Assembly: GCA_017622055.1 (NCBI GenBank)
Contig: JAGARY010000202.1
Coordinates: 1-13,582, forward strand
Origin: Treponema sp.
GTDB lineage: Bacteria > Spirochaetota > Spirochaetia > Treponematales > Treponemataceae
Length of the DNA: 13,582 nt
Direction: 5' to 3'
The number at the start of each line of letters is the position of its first letter. Positions within the stretch are counted from its first letter, which is position 1. This document shows, piece by piece, positions 1 through 6,453 of this stretch. The notes under the pieces were generated by a model that searched no databases, was not told the DNA's origin, and was given only the letters and a program-made list of their open reading frames with translations. The translations under genes and the position numbers were made by a program.

Positions 1-342
1 AGAGAAAGCAAAAAAGAAAATCCAAAAGCACCGTTAGAACAAGCAATTAATAAAGCATTACAAAACGGTGTTTTAAGTGAATATTTACAAAGAAAATCTA
101 CGGAGATTAAGAACATGCTCATAGCCGAATACAGTTATGAAACAGACATAAAAGTTCAACGCAGAGAAGCCTACAGGGAAGGTCTTGCCGAAGGAATTGA
201 ACAGGGAATTTCACAAGGTGCTGAACAAAACAAAATTGAAACTGCTAAAAAGTTATTAAAAGAAGGTCTTCCTGCAGAACAAATTGCTAGATGTACTGAT
301 TTACCCTTAGAAAAGGTGCAGGAACTAGCAGTTTCCAATTAA
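1..342 (+). CDS. C-terminal end of an Rpn-family (PD-(D/E)XK) nuclease/putative transposase, 5' partial
   Basis: The reading frame is open from the first base of the window to a TAA at 340-342, so this is the last 113 residues of a longer gene; the ATG at 115 is internal. The visible part starts with an APLEQAINKALQNGVLSEYL segment, typical of the region after the nuclease core in Rpn/PDDEXK_2 proteins. It is followed by MLIAEYSYETDI and an amphipathic Gly-Ile/Leu-Glu-Gln repeat tract, then a small helical end (LPAEQIARCTDLPLEKVQEL) resembling the short helix-turn-helix-like tails common in this family. Family members promote RecA-independent recombination and are often present in many diverged copies per genome. 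The catalytic core lies outside the window, so activity cannot be judged. The last about 240 bases are repeated directly downstream. The family call rests on tail style alone. Confidence 0.7.
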   Translation, partial: RESKKENPKAPLEQAINKALQNGVLSEYLQRKSTEIKNMLIAEYSYETDIKVQRREAYREGLAEGIEQGISQGAEQNKIETAKKLLKEGLPAEQIARCTDLPLEKVQELAVSN

Positions 343-605
343 CCATCGGGCGCCAGCGCCCTTACACAGGAGATTAAGAACATGCTCATAGCAGAATACA
401 GTTACGAAACAGACATAAAAGTTCAACGCAGAGAAGCCTACAGAGAAGGCCTTGCAGAAGGAATTGAACAGGGAATAGAGCAAGGGATTGAACAAGGTGC
501 TGCAAAAACAAAAATTGAAACTGCTAAAAAGTTATTAAAAGATAATTTACCAATTGAGCAAATCGCTAAATATACAGATTTACCTTTAGAAAAGGTGCAG
601 GAACT
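102..605 (+). repeat. Direct tandem duplication of a 3' gene segment
   Basis: Copy 1 runs from GGAGATTAAGAACATG at 102 to GGTGCAGGAACT ending at 326; copy 2 runs from 369 to 605. The offset is 267 bases at the start and 279 at the end, both multiples of three. The 12-base difference is one GIEQ-coding unit. A 26-base spacer (343-368) containing a GC-rich inverted repeat lies between the copies. The many third-position changes show the duplication is not recent, or that copy 2 came from a sister gene. Confidence 0.85.
348..361. repeat. GC-rich inverted repeat between the tail copies
   Basis: GGGCGC, then CA, then GCGCCC: a perfect 6 bp inverted repeat directly after the TAA at 340-342. It is strikingly GC-rich in an A/T-rich region. 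There is no T-run after it, so it is not a classic intrinsic terminator. A similar GGGC(C)GCCAG...GCCC pattern occurs at about 1464-1482. Confidence 0.6.
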
Positions 606-636
606 TACAAAAGAAATAGAAGTTATTGAAAAATAA
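382..636 (+). pseudogene. Orphan duplicated C-terminal tail of the Rpn-family gene
   Basis: This 84-codon frame (ATG at 382, stop at 634-636) is a second copy of the tail of the preceding gene. The first 36 codons after the ATG are nearly the same as at 115 onward; the copy then has one extra four-residue GIEQ unit and a different final stretch (TKEIEVIEK instead of AVSN). It lacks the nuclease core. The frame is open upstream to the TAA at 340, so it is in phase with the first copy and separated from it by a single stop codon plus about 14 codons. There is no convincing ribosome binding site apart from AGGAG at 368-372, ten bases before the ATG, which is itself part of the duplicated coding sequence. 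Most likely a gene fragment, possibly a replacement tail; independent expression is doubtful. Confidence 0.6.
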
Positions 637-644
637 TTTTTTTT

Positions 645-662
645 CTGTGGTGTATACCACAG
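645..662. repeat. Perfect 7 bp hairpin after the duplicated tail
   Basis: CTGTGGT, loop GTAT, ACCACAG, directly after a T-run at 637-644. The T-run lies before rather than after the stem on the plus strand, and the minus strand has only A residues there, so it does not fit a standard rho-independent terminator for either flanking gene. Confidence 0.5.
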
Positions 663-690
663 AGATGTTGTCTAAAAAGTGTAAAAATAG

Positions 691-806
691 ATTGCTTCGT
701 CGCTTCGCTCCTCGCAAAGACAAGAATGGGACTAAAACCTCACAATGACAAAAACGGGACTAAAGCCTTGCAATCAAGTATGGGCTAACGCCTCGCAATG
801 GCAAGT
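691..806. repeat. Degenerate tandem repeats, period 25-28 bp, in a gene-free stretch
   Basis: The gene-free stretch 637-844 contains four units starting CCTCGCAA/CCTCACAA/CCTTGCAA/CCTCGCAA at 710, 738, 766 and 791. The unit body is AAGACAAGAATGGGACTAAA-like. It is led by ATTGCTTCGTCGCTTCGCTC at 691-710. The lead sequence and the CGCAATGAC-like motif resemble short intergenic repeats I recall from several bacterial genomes. No open reading frame, RNA gene or promoter was recognised here. Confidence 0.6.
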
Positions 807-844
807 ACAAATTTGAAACAATATGAGTGTTTTTTTCTTTGGAC

Positions 845-1450
845 TTACACAACCCTAACAGTTTCTTTTCCGTTTGTTAGATTTGTTACAATTTGTTGAA
901 GGATGGAAACTTCGCTGGTGTAGATTTGCCCCGAAATTGTAATATTTGAAGAAAAATCTTCTTTTAAGTTTTGAAAATGAAGTTCTTTTATTGAATGTTT
1001 TAGTTTATCGTACAAATCGTAGTTTATAGAAAAAGAAAAAGAAGATTTTTCTACGTATTCTTCAAAAGCGTTTTCTTCTATTGCTTTGTCTAAAACTTTT
1101 TTTGCGCCGTCGCCATAGGCTTTTACAAGGCCGCCAGTGCCAAGCAAAGTTCCGCCAAACCATCTTGTAACTGTTAAAATTAAATTTGTAACATCCCGGC
1201 CTTTTACAACGTCTAACATAGGACGTCCCGCAGTTCCAGAAGGTTCTCCGTCGTCGGACATTCCCATTATTTCTTTTCCAAGGCCACAAACAAAGGCGTG
1301 GCAAACGTGGGTTGCGTCTTGATATTTTTCTTTTTGTTCTTTTAATATTTGTCTTGCTTGATTTTGGCTTTCGCAGGGAAAGATTTCTGATAAAAAAAGA
1401 GAATTTTTTATTTTTTCTTCAAAAGAAACGTATTTTTGTAGAACTTTCAT
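845..1450 (-). CDS. yigZ: YigZ/IMPACT (UPF0029) family protein
   Basis: A 201-residue protein with the full two-domain layout and usual length of the YigZ/IMPACT family. The N-terminal domain (about 1-125) carries the family hallmarks SDDGEPSGTAGRPM (residues 65-78) and RWFGGTLLGTGGLVKAYG (96-113). The C-terminal part (about 138-195) matches the ferredoxin-like DUF1949 domain that resembles part of elongation factor G. Bacterial members are soluble and thought to act near the ribosome or in nucleic acid binding; the eukaryotic relative IMPACT regulates Gcn2. The exact role in bacteria is not settled. The start ATG (1450) is preceded by a modest GGAA at 7-10 bases. The gene lies downstream of the topoisomerase gene on the same strand, with a 140-base GC-rich spacer that makes a simple operon uncertain. 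Confidence 0.93.
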   Translation of the reverse strand: MKVLQKYVSFEEKIKNSLFLSEIFPCESQNQARQILKEQKEKYQDATHVCHAFVCGLGKEIMGMSDDGEPSGTAGRPMLDVVKGRDVTNLILTVTRWFGGTLLGTGGLVKAYGDGAKKVLDKAIEENAFEEYVEKSSFSFSINYDLYDKLKHSIKELHFQNLKEDFSSNITISGQIYTSEVSILQQIVTNLTNGKETVRVV

Positions 1451-1452
1451 TA

Positions 1453-1576
1453 GCTTTTCCGTTAGGGCCGCCAGACATTAGCCCCTGCGCAGCAGTCCAC
1501 CGCAACAAGCAACTTTAGTTGCTTGTGAGGAGGATGAGCCGAATAGGCGAAGGGCGATTGGCTGGAAAACGGCTCC
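1453..1576. mobile_element. Candidate non-coding repeat element (MITE-like) between topoisomerase gene and yigZ
   Basis: The spacer is clearly GC-richer than its surroundings. It is bounded by imperfect inverted ends: AGCTTTTCCGTTAGGGC on the left and GGCTGGAAAACGGCT on the right, which pair as TTTTCC/GGAAAA with flanking AGC/GCT. Inside are a palindrome CTGCGCAG (about 1487-1494) and a perfect 9 bp hairpin (1505-1526). No coding frame in it looks real. Calling it a transposable element is inference: no transposase, no clear target-site duplication, and copy number cannot be seen here. Confidence 0.35.
1505..1526. repeat. Perfect 9 bp hairpin
   Basis: ACAAGCAAC, loop TTTA, GTTGCTTGT. It sits within the GC-rich spacer, downstream of the topoisomerase gene and upstream of yigZ (both minus strand). 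No T-run follows on either strand, so it may be an RNA structure, a recognition site, or an internal part of the repeat element rather than a terminator. Confidence 0.55.
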
Positions 1577-1590
1577 AAATATCTATTTTT

Positions 1591-3504
1591 CTATTCTTGA
1601 ACTACAATATCTTGCACTTCTTTAGCCGCAACACGAACACCTTTTGCTTTAAGGGACTTTTCTTCGTAGCTTTCGGCTTTGAACTTTTCGGAAAGAACTT
1701 TTACCCTTGGCTTTTTAACGTAATTTAGTTGGAAGGCAAAATTCTTTCGTGTGTCTACATGTAAAACTTCCATGCCGTCTGGGGCAAAAAAGTAATCGCG
1801 GTTCATGATGAAGGCTTGGATTTTGCAGCGTTTGATGTATACAAATTGAGTTTCTGGGTCGCGGTACAAAATGGTGAACAAAACTTTTGAAAGGCTTTCT
1901 TTGTCGGCAAATCCACAATGACGCAACTGAGGTCCAACAAAAAGTTTTTTTGGAGTTTCACACACAGAGAAAATTCCACTTTTGCGAACAAAAAGAATTT
2001 TATCGTAAGGTGTTACTTTAAACAATTCCTGGCCACCAGAAACTTCTATTCCAAGATTTCCAGATTTTGCATCATATTTTAATGGTAAATCTCGTTTTGT
2101 AACTGTTTTTACGTCTACCGCATTAATATTTGTAATTGTTGTATGACGTTTTGTTGTTTCCCCATCTAATTTTTTTTCTATGCCATCTAGGTAGCTAATT
2201 GCGTATTCTACAATATGTTTTAAAAGTTTATTAATTTCTTTAATGCGATTATTAATGGCAGTAACTTCCTGACGATTTTTGTTGATGTCGTACAAAGAAA
2301 TGCGTCTAATTGGAATGCGAAGCAAATGGTCAATATCGTCTTGTGTGATTGGACGAATTAATTCATCTTTAAATGGAACAAATCCTTTTAAAACTGCTTT
2401 ATTAACTGCTTCTTCTGTTTTTTCTTGTTCAATTTTCTTATAGATTCTTTCTTCAATAAAAATGCGTTCAAGAGTGCGAAGATGAAGTTTATCAATTAAA
2501 TCTGATTTTTCCAGTTCAAGTTCGGCTTTTAAAATTCCAATAAGTTGTTTTGAATGATATTCAATTACTTGTGTACATGTCATTTGAACTGGCATATTTT
2601 CTTTTATTACAAGTAAGTTACAATAAATTGTTTGTTCACATTCTGTAAATGCATAAAGTGCGTCTACAACGTCTTTTGTGTAAACACCACGTTGCAGTCT
2701 AATTTCAATGTTTACTTTGTCGGAAGTGTAATCTTGTATAGAAGAAATTTTTACTTTTCCGTTTTTTGCAGCTTTTTCAATTGAATCACAAAGACTTTCT
2801 GTTGTTGAACCATAAGGAAGTTCTGTAATGATGATTTTTTTATCATCACTTGTGTCCATTTTTGCACGAGTAACAATTTTTCCAAGTCCGTCTTGATAGT
2901 CGCTAACGTCAATTAATCCACCTGTTGGAAAATCTGGAAAAAGTTGAAATTTTTCACCACGGAGGCACTTTCTTTCTGCGTCAATAACTTCGTGAATGTT
3001 ATGACTAAGGATGTATGTACTCATACCAACCGCAATTCCTTCTGCCCCCATAATTAAAACAAGTGGCAATTTTGCTTTAAAAGCAACAGGTTCTGTATCG
3101 CGGCTATCGTAAGTTTCTACGTAATCTGTAATTCTGTTATTTGAGTTTAAAATATCTCTTGTAATTGGTCTTAGACGACATTCAATATAACGGGCAGCGG
3201 AAGCACTGTCTCCAGTGTACATGTTTCCAAAGTTCCCTTGTTTTTCTATGAATAATTCTTTATTTGCAAGATTAACAAGAGCTGTATAAATTGAAGCATC
3301 ACCGTGAGGATGATATGCCATTACTCTACCAACTACATTGGCAACTTTTGTAAAGCGTCCATCATCATTTTTTAATAATGTATGAATAATTCTTCTTTGA
3401 ACTGGTTTAAAGCCGTCTGTAATTTCTGGAATTGCTCTGTCACGAATTACATAACTTGCATATTGAATAAAGTTTTGATCAAATAAATTTTTTACGTATG
3501 CCAT
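1591..3504 (-). CDS. parC: Type IIA DNA topoisomerase subunit A (ParC/GyrA-like)
   Basis: The 637-residue breakage-rejoining subunit of a type IIA topoisomerase. The N-terminal winged-helix/tower core is complete: ITDGFKPVQRRI (28-39), AYHPHGDASIY (63-73), QGNFGNMYTGDSASAARY (89-106) with catalytic Arg105-Tyr106 that attacks DNA, then the coiled-coil and tower regions to about 460. The C-terminal region (about 470-637) is short compared with GyrA (usually over 800 residues) and shows no GyrA-box (QRRGGxG), which favours a topoisomerase IV/ParC-like decatenase over a gyrase. A second partner (ParE/GyrB type) is not next to it. The residues matching E. coli GyrA Ser83 and Asp87 are Ala70 and Thr74. 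The start is supported by TTAAGGGA at 3509-3516 and a promoter at 3553-3581. The symbol is a best fit; a GyrA-like paralogue cannot be excluded. Confidence 0.85.
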   Translation of the reverse strand: MAYVKNLFDQNFIQYASYVIRDRAIPEITDGFKPVQRRIIHTLLKNDDGRFTKVANVVGRVMAYHPHGDASIYTALVNLANKELFIEKQGNFGNMYTGDSASAARYIECRLRPITRDILNSNNRITDYVETYDSRDTEPVAFKAKLPLVLIMGAEGIAVGMSTYILSHNIHEVIDAERKCLRGEKFQLFPDFPTGGLIDVSDYQDGLGKIVTRAKMDTSDDKKIIITELPYGSTTESLCDSIEKAAKNGKVKISSIQDYTSDKVNIEIRLQRGVYTKDVVDALYAFTECEQTIYCNLLVIKENMPVQMTCTQVIEYHSKQLIGILKAELELEKSDLIDKLHLRTLERIFIEERIYKKIEQEKTEEAVNKAVLKGFVPFKDELIRPITQDDIDHLLRIPIRRISLYDINKNRQEVTAINNRIKEINKLLKHIVEYAISYLDGIEKKLDGETTKRHTTITNINAVDVKTVTKRDLPLKYDAKSGNLGIEVSGGQELFKVTPYDKILFVRKSGIFSVCETPKKLFVGPQLRHCGFADKESLSKVLFTILYRDPETQFVYIKRCKIQAFIMNRDYFFAPDGMEVLHVDTRKNFAFQLNYVKKPRVKVLSEKFKAESYEEKSLKAKGVRVAAKEVQDIVVQE

Positions 3505-3552
3505 TTTTTCCCTTAATGGACGTACATTTTACGCCCCACCCTATATTTTTTT

Positions 3553-3581
3553 ATTATACGTGAAATTTTAAAAATTGACAA
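3553..3581 (-). promoter_or_regulatory. Sigma-70-type promoter of the topoisomerase gene
   Basis: Read on the minus strand: TTGTCA (3581-3576), 17-base spacer, TATAAT (3558-3553). This is five of six -35 matches and a perfect -10 at ideal spacing. The predicted start of transcription is near 3546, leaving a leader of about 40 bases with the TTAAGGGA ribosome site. Its -35 lies on top of the -35 of the divergent gene's promoter. Confidence 0.75.
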
Positions 3582-3603
3582 CAAAGAGATGGTACCTTAT
3601 GAT
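3575..3603 (+). promoter_or_regulatory. Sigma-70-type promoter of the GGDEF-EAL gene
   Basis: TTGACA (3575-3580), 17-base spacer, TATGAT (3598-3603): a perfect -35 and a five-of-six -10 at ideal spacing. The predicted start is near 3610, giving a leader of about 65 bases ending in the ribosome site TAAGGA (3662-3667) seven bases before the ATG at 3675. Confidence 0.8.
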
Positions 3604-3674
3604 AGTTAGTGAATCAGTTTATAAAATTGATAAATCAAAAAAAGAAAATTATTTAACAAAGTAAGGATTGCTTC

Positions 3675-5339
3675 ATGAGTTTAGACTTAGGGATTATTAT
3701 TAACAATATTGCAGCTCCAATTGTAGTTGGGGCACCTGTTCGAGATTCAGACAACAAAATTGTAGATTTTAAAATTCGCTTTATTAACGATGATTTTAAA
3801 GCTGCAGCTGGTCATGTTTTACAAGATTCAAAAACTTTTAACGGTTTTTCTCCAAGAATTGTTTCTTCTGTTCCTTGGTTTCAAATGGCTGTAAATACAG
3901 TTGAAGGCAAGCAATTGTATAATGAAACTTATTTTTCACCTTCTACAAAATGTTATTACAATATAAAAATGAATTATGTAAAAGAAGAAGATTTAGTTGT
4001 AGTAACATTTATTGATATAACTTCAGAAAGAGAATACCAAAAACGATTAAAAGAATCTTTAATTACAGATACTTTAACAGGCTTACAGAATAGACATGGA
4101 TTCATAGAAACTTTTGATTACATTGCCGACACATCTCGCTTTGAAAATAAAATTTTTGCACTTTTGATAATCGATATTGATGATTTGAAAAACGTAAATG
4201 ATTCTGCTGGTGTTCCAGAAGGCGATAATTTAATTATTGGAGTTTCAAATATTCTTAAACGCTTTTATAGAGATAACATTCACATTTTTAGATACGGTGA
4301 TGATGAATTTGCAATTATAATTTCAAATCTTGATTCTGTAGATTCAGTTTCCACATTTACAGATACAATTTATGAAGCATTCCAATTTGAAAATATTTCC
4401 ATTTCTGGTGGAATTTCTATTTTTAAAGAACATTCTGAACAAAAAAATGAATTAATTCGCTTTGCAAATATGGCTTTACATCACTCAAAGAAAAATGGCA
4501 AAAACATTTTTACAACTTTTGATTTTGATATGCAAAGAGTTTTAATTCAGCATTTAACACTTCAAACAAAATTAACTTCTGCAATTTTAGACAGCAACTT
4601 TGTAATGTATTATCAGCCACAGTTTGATATAAAAACAAAAGAATTACGTGGATTTGAAGCTTTAATTCGTTGGGAAGATTCTGAATTGGGAAATATTCCA
4701 CCTTCAGTTTTTATTCCTTTGGCAGAAGAAACAGGATTAATTCTGCCAATTGGAAACTGGGTTTTGGAATCTACGATTAGGACATTAAAAAATTGGCAAG
4801 ATAAATTCAACTTTAAAGGAATTGTTTCTATAAATGTCTCTCCAGTTCAGCTAAAACAAGAAAATTTTTTAGAAAATCTTTTTGCAATTCTTGAAAAATA
4901 TAAAGTAGATCCAAACTATCTTGAAATTGAAATTACAGAAGGAATTATGATAAATAACATGAGAGCCACAATCGATAAGCTTCAAGTTTTGCGTTCTATG
5001 GGCTTAAAAGTTTCTCTTGATGATTTCGGAACAGGTTATTCTTCATTAAGCTATTTACAAAAATTACCATTGAATACATTAAAAATTGATAAGTCATTCA
5101 TTTCAAACATTACGTCAAATGATGGAGTTCAGGCAAATATTACAAGTTCAATTATTAAAATGGTAGACAACATGGGCCTTGAAACAATTGCAGAAGGTGT
5201 TGAAAACGAAGATCAATTACACTTGCTAAAAGATTTTAATTGTAATATTGTTCAAGGCTTCCACAGCGGAAAACCAATGCCTTTGGAATTATGCAACGAA
5301 TTTTTGGCTGGCGATATGTCTGCGTTAATTACAATATAG
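3675..5339 (+). CDS. PAS-GGDEF-EAL cyclic-di-GMP protein, probable phosphodiesterase
   Basis: A 554-residue soluble signalling protein with no signal peptide or membrane segment. A PAS-like sensor covers about 10-118. The GGDEF domain (about 128-282) opens with DTLTGLQNRHGF, but its active site reads GDDEF (208-212), with Asp in place of the second Gly. The upstream product-binding RxxD site is also incomplete (Arg199 present, Ile202 where Asp is expected). The EAL domain (about 290-545) looks fully equipped: EAL at 328-330, Asn387, EIEITE (417-422), DDFGTGYSS (449-457), LKIDKSF (469-475), AEGVE (506-510) and Gln527. The likely net activity is cyclic-di-GMP hydrolysis to pGpG, with the degenerate GGDEF acting as a regulatory, perhaps GTP-sensing, domain. 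The promoter directly upstream suggests its own transcript. Confidence 0.93.
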   Translation: MSLDLGIIINNIAAPIVVGAPVRDSDNKIVDFKIRFINDDFKAAAGHVLQDSKTFNGFSPRIVSSVPWFQMAVNTVEGKQLYNETYFSPSTKCYYNIKMNYVKEEDLVVVTFIDITSEREYQKRLKESLITDTLTGLQNRHGFIETFDYIADTSRFENKIFALLIIDIDDLKNVNDSAGVPEGDNLIIGVSNILKRFYRDNIHIFRYGDDEFAIIISNLDSVDSVSTFTDTIYEAFQFENISISGGISIFKEHSEQKNELIRFANMALHHSKKNGKNIFTTFDFDMQRVLIQHLTLQTKLTSAILDSNFVMYYQPQFDIKTKELRGFEALIRWEDSELGNIPPSVFIPLAEETGLILPIGNWVLESTIRTLKNWQDKFNFKGIVSINVSPVQLKQENFLENLFAILEKYKVDPNYLEIEITEGIMINNMRATIDKLQVLRSMGLKVSLDDFGTGYSSLSYLQKLPLNTLKIDKSFISNITSNDGVQANITSSIIKMVDNMGLETIAEGVENEDQLHLLKDFNCNIVQGFHSGKPMPLELCNEFLAGDMSALITI

Positions 5340-5371
5340 AAAGATTTTATTCCATAATCTCAAAAGAAAAA

Positions 5372-5398
5372 TTTACAACTCACAAAAATAGATATAAT
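5372..5398 (+). promoter_or_regulatory. Possible promoter of the alpha/beta hydrolase gene
   Basis: TATAAT at 5393-5398 (a second overlapping TATAAT lies at 5398-5403) with a TTTACA at 5372-5377; the spacers are 15 or 20 bases, both off-optimum. The -10 is strong, the -35 pairing is weak. A ribosome site GAGAGG (5408-5413) follows, five bases before the ATG at 5419. Confidence 0.4.
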
Positions 5399-5418
5399 AT
5401 AATCATAGAGAGGTTGTT

Positions 5419-6375
5419 ATGATTTTTTTGAGATTTATTTTCATTTTTCTTCTATTGTTTATCATTTTTTTTATAGTGGTATATGCAATTTATCATTATA
5501 TATTTTGCATTTCAAAAAAAAGACGTCCAAATTATAAATTAATTCCAAATAATCAAATCTACACAAATTGCAAAAAAGTTTTGTCAAAATCAATTCAAGA
5601 AATTGACTCAACACCTTCTGAAACTTTTCAAATAACTTCTTTTGACGGCTACAAACTATTTTCACATTTTTATACACTTTCAAATTCTACATCAGATTCT
5701 CCAATTTTTGTTTTTCTTCACGGATATCACGGTTCATACTTTTGGGACGGCTACGGAACTTTTGAACTTTGCAAAAAACTTGGTTTTAGAATTTTAATGA
5801 TTGACGAAAGAAATCACGGAGAAAGCAAAGGAAATATTACTTTTGGAATAAAAGAACGAAAAGATTGCAAACAATGGATTAATTTTATAATAGAAAAATT
5901 TGGTCCAGAAACACAGATTATTTTAAGTGGAGTTTCGATGGGTGCCGCTTCTGTTTTGATGGCTTGTGAATTGGAACTTCCTCAAAATGTAAAATGCATT
6001 ATTTCTGATTGCGGCTACACTACTCCAATTGAAATTATTAAAAAAACTGTAAAAGAAATGAAATTGCCAATTGGACCAATTATGAGTTTGATTAATTTTA
6101 GTGCAAAAGTTTTTGGGAAATTTGATTTAAAATCTGCATCTCCATTGGAAGCAGTAAAGAAAAACAAAATTCCTACAATTTTTATTCATGGAAAAAAAGA
6201 TTTTGTTGTTCCAACAGAAATGGGAAAAGAACTATTCGAAAATGCCATTGCTGAAAAAAAATTAGTTTTATTTGAAAATGCAAGTCATGCAAATAATGCA
6301 TTAACAGATTTTGAATTATATGAAAAAGAAGTTGTGGCTTTTATTTCAAAATATGTAAAAAATGTCTTGAATTAA
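5419..6375 (+). CDS. Membrane-anchored alpha/beta hydrolase
   Basis: A 318-residue serine hydrolase of the alpha/beta fold. Residues about 3-30 are a continuous hydrophobic stretch followed by KKRR, which fits an N-terminal membrane anchor or uncleaved signal. After it come the oxyanion strand FVFLHGYHG (97-105), LMIDERNHGES (126-136), the nucleophile elbow GVSMGA (171-176; Ser173), Asp261 in IHGKKDFVVP (257-265) and His290 in NASHANNAL, completing a Ser-Asp-His triad. The layout resembles the YqkD-like/S9-type hydrolases of Firmicutes and spirochaetes; substrates are unknown, and esterase, lipase or peptidase activity is all possible. It follows the cyclic-di-GMP gene by 79 bases and precedes galK by 78, with a candidate promoter of its own. 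Nothing in the sequence ties it to galactose use. Confidence 0.88.
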   Translation: MIFLRFIFIFLLLFIIFFIVVYAIYHYIFCISKKRRPNYKLIPNNQIYTNCKKVLSKSIQEIDSTPSETFQITSFDGYKLFSHFYTLSNSTSDSPIFVFLHGYHGSYFWDGYGTFELCKKLGFRILMIDERNHGESKGNITFGIKERKDCKQWINFIIEKFGPETQIILSGVSMGAASVLMACELELPQNVKCIISDCGYTTPIEIIKKTVKEMKLPIGPIMSLINFSAKVFGKFDLKSASPLEAVKKNKIPTIFIHGKKDFVVPTEMGKELFENAIAEKKLVLFENASHANNALTDFELYEKEVVAFISKYVKNVLN

Positions 6376-6401
6376 ATTTGAATTAAGTTTTATATTCAAA
6401 T
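6376..6401. repeat. A/T-rich inverted repeat between hydrolase gene and galK
   Basis: ATTTGAAT (6376-6383), ten-base gap, ATTCAAAT (6394-6401), starting directly after the hydrolase stop codon. It could be a weak terminator, an operator for galK (a TATAAG -10-like box follows at 6415-6420), or chance in A/T-rich DNA. Confidence 0.35.
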
Positions 6402-6453
6402 AATTGCAAAAATTTATAAGATTTTAAAACATTAAAAACATTACGGAGTTTTT

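Noticed and set aside
645..662. Hairpin as intrinsic terminator for the Rpn tail gene or yigZ.
   Set aside because: The T-run precedes the stem on the plus strand, and the minus strand has A residues after it; wrong polarity for both.
691..806. CRISPR array.
   Set aside because: Units are contiguous, degenerate and lack unique spacers; no cas gene nearby.
1062..1518. Several open frames antisense to or overlapping yigZ and the adjacent spacer.
   Set aside because: They are shadows of the YigZ gene or of the GC-rich spacer, with no family features or ribosome sites.
3599..3664. A 21-codon ORF (starting MIVSESVYK) whose TAA overlaps the ribosome site of the GGDEF-EAL gene, resembling a leader peptide.
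   Set aside because: Its ATG lies inside the -10 box of the near-consensus promoter, so transcripts from that promoter start after it; it has no good ribosome site.
5342..5360. AGATT...AATCT hairpin after the GGDEF-EAL gene as a terminator.
   Set aside because: Only 5 A/T-rich pairs with a nine-base loop and no following T-run; too weak to call.
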